Source: Cyclobacterium qasimii M12-11B (GTDB lineage Bacteria; Bacteroidota; Bacteroidia; Cytophagales; Cyclobacteriaceae). From it: a DNA stretch of 52,131 nt. Where the stretch lies: positions 1 to 52,131 of the forward strand of contig NZ_ATNM01000146.1 in the NCBI RefSeq assembly GCF_000427295.1, written 5' to 3'. Below the pieces are notes generated by a model. That model was not told where the DNA came from, did not search any database, and worked only from the letters and a program-made list of their open reading frames with translations. Made by a program: the position numbers and the translations under genes. The stretch's first letter is position 1. Every line of letters begins with the position of its first letter. This document shows, one piece after another, positions 49,901 through 52,131 of the stretch.

Positions 49901-52131
49901 GTTCCATGGAGCCAGGATTTATTGGATTGGCTGGCCACAGATTTTGAAGATGAAGGCTATGATCTCAAAGAATTGATTTATAAAATCGCTATTTCCAAAG
50001 CCTACCAACAACCGGCAGTTGGCGTAGAAAATCCACTGTTTCTGGCAGATGATGATTTTGTTTTTGAGGGTACTGTAATACGCAGAATGACAGCGGAACA
50101 GTTTTCTGATGGCGTAAGTCAAAAAATTCATCCAATTTTCAGTGAAGAAGAAATCAAATATGATCCCAACCAATTGAGCGTATCTGAGGAATCTGACATT
50201 GGATTTGTGCGTGCAGCATTGGTAGCCAATAATGGGCTCCTTAAAGCATTGGGACGTACTAACCGTGAGGTGGTAATGACAAGTAGAGACAGTCAGGCCA
50301 GCTTATTGCAAGCCTTGGAATTAACAAATGGGGAACAGCTCAACAATACCCTTAAAACAGGGGCTGTCAAATGGAAGGAGAAATATGAAGCGGGGGATGT
50401 TATAGTCCATGAAGTATACCGACAGTTATTGGGTAGAGAGCCTCAACAGAGCGAATTCAATATAGCCATGGCTGTATTGGGAGAAGCGCCTGAGGCAGAA
50501 GACATCCAAGATTTGTTTTGGGCTGTTTTGTTACTTCCTGAATTTCAATTAATTTACTGATCAAATGCAAAAGCTATGAATTATAATTGGAGGAGAAGAG
50601 ATTTCCTAAAGAAGACAAGTGCTGCATCAATTGCAGCCATGGCTGCAGGAGCTCCAATATCAGCATTATTAAATTCTTGCTCGCCCAAGGATCAAATTAC
50701 AAGTAAGGCGGATACAGTTATTTTATTGTATATGGCTGGAGGTATGGCACATACCGAGACCTTTGATCCTAAAAGGTATACGCCGTTTAGAAAAGGTATG
50801 GAGTCCAAGGAAGTCTTGAGTACTTTTAAGGCAGTGCCTACCATATTAGATGGTATTAATTTTTCTGAAGGATTGGAAAAAATTGGTCAGGTGATGGACA
50901 AAGGAAGCCTTATTCGGTCTTATGTGGCGGCTGACCTCGGGCATATTTTGCATACCAGGCATCAATACAATTGGCATACTTGCTATGAGCCCCCTCAATC
51001 CGTGGCAGTCCCCCATATGGGTTCATGGATGGCCAAAGAGTTAGGTTCGGTAAATCCTGTAATCCCTGCATTTATTAATATTGGGCAGCGTTTCACCGTA
51101 GGTGAAGGGGAGGAATTGAAAGCTTTCCATAGTGCAGGTTTTCTAGGCAGTGAGTACGGGCCATTTCTAATACCCGACCCAACTTCTGGGTTGGACAGCG
51201 TTCGACCACCAGTAGGGATGTCTACCAAGCGATTTGAAGCTAGAAATCAACTCTATGAAAACCTGGTAAAGGAAAGTGCCATGGGAGAATTTGGTAGTGA
51301 TTACCAGAAAGAATCCTTGAAACGTTCCATGGAGCAGGCTTATATGTTATTGAACTCTCCAGAAGCGAAAGCCTTTGACCTAAGCCTGGAGCCCAAAGAA
51401 AAGTATGATATATACAATACCGGTAAATTTGGTTTGGGCTGTCTTATGGCCAAAAGACTGGTGGATCAGGGCGCTCGGTTTATAAGTGTAACTTCCGAAT
51501 ACGAACCTTTTAAAGGTTGGGATACGCATGAAAATGGGCACACAAGGCTTACGGATATGAAAAAGCAGGTGGATGCTCCCATCGCTCAACTAATTAAAGA
51601 CCTAGATGAAAGTGGTAGGCTTGACCGAACCATTGTGGTTTTGGCCAGTGAGTTTAGCCGCGACATGCTTACCGAGGGCAGACCAGGAGCAACGGTGAAA
51701 GACCAGGTAGAAGTGCCAGATATTATTGAAGATTTAAAAAATTATGGCATGCACAGGCATTTTACAGATGGCTGCTCCATGTTGATGTTTGGTGGAGGGA
51801 TAAAAAAAGGGCATGTTTACGGCAAAACTGCTGATGAAAGACCTTGTAAAAGTATAGAAAACCCTATTAAGATAGCAGGAATCCATCAAACTATATATCA
51901 TGCACTGGGCATGGACCCTGAAACGAATTTTGAAATAGAAAAACGTCCTTTTTATACTACTCCTGATGGTCATGGGGAAGCAGAAATGGATTTATTCGCT
52001 TAAATTACACCCATGAAAGAAAACCTAAACCCAAGAAGAGAATTCCTTAAGAAATCAGGTCTTACTGTACTCGCAGGTGCAGTGGTTCCTAATATTATTG
52101 TAAATAAAACTTACGCAATGGAAAATGATAA

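Overview
The window looks like chromosome from a marine-type Bacteroidota, most likely Cytophagales/Cyclobacteriaceae. The evidence is a gliding-motility lipoprotein (GldD), TonB-dependent receptors with an N-terminal carboxypeptidase-regulatory-like domain, moderate-to-low GC, starts without strong Shine-Dalgarno sites, one TAnnTTTG-type promoter element, and paired DUF1501/DUF1553 genes. All family assignments come from reading motifs; no search was run.

Layout. 1-738: G-rich hairpin direct repeats. 739-4759: ileS (frame-broken) and lspA. 4760-15266: a roughly 10.4 kb island bounded by two exact 70-bp copies of the lspA terminator. Its minus-strand operon runs YbjN/CesT-like protein > PspA/IM30 > NfeD/YqiJ-like membrane OB-fold protein > flotillin > giant DUF3686-AAA+ ATPase. 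A divergent XRE regulator with a degenerate S24 domain sits at its right end. 15.3-22.9 kb: a small membrane peptide, a GMC dehydrogenase pair, a TonB receptor, a nitroreductase, gldD and a fatty acid desaturase. 22.9-25.5 kb: a TPP riboswitch in front of a TonB receptor. 25.5-33.3 kb: an FAD oxidoreductase, a secreted zinc protease, aroE, a DUF368 protein, a ComA-like phosphosulfolactate synthase and a TPR protein. 33.4-35.7 kb: polysaccharide-type genes (SDR, CpsB-like phosphatase, RfbC). 35.9-40.2 kb: hflX, mtgA, a DUF2179 protein and a CynX-like MFS carrier. 40.3-41.2 kb: a cluster of REP-like palindromes around a GIY-YIG nuclease gene, then an HD hydrolase. 42.1-52.1 kb: a secreted amidohydrolase, an SDR remnant, and two divergent DUF1549/DUF1553 cytochrome + DUF1501 modules of planctomycete type. 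The window ends inside a third twin-arginine-signal gene.

The most interesting system is the island. It combines an ESCRT-III-like membrane remodeller (PspA), a raft scaffold (flotillin plus its NfeD-like partner), a small chaperone-like protein and a very large AAA+ machine under a private regulator. It sits between 70-bp direct repeats with no integrase visible inside. I infer a mobile membrane-integrity, stress or defence module.

A caution: four genes (ileS, flotillin, the giant ATPase, minus-strand DUF1501) are each broken by loss of one base (two in ileS) in an A/T homopolymer, and restoring those bases repairs every one. Assembly error is the simplest explanation, although two of the sites resemble -1 slippery sequences.
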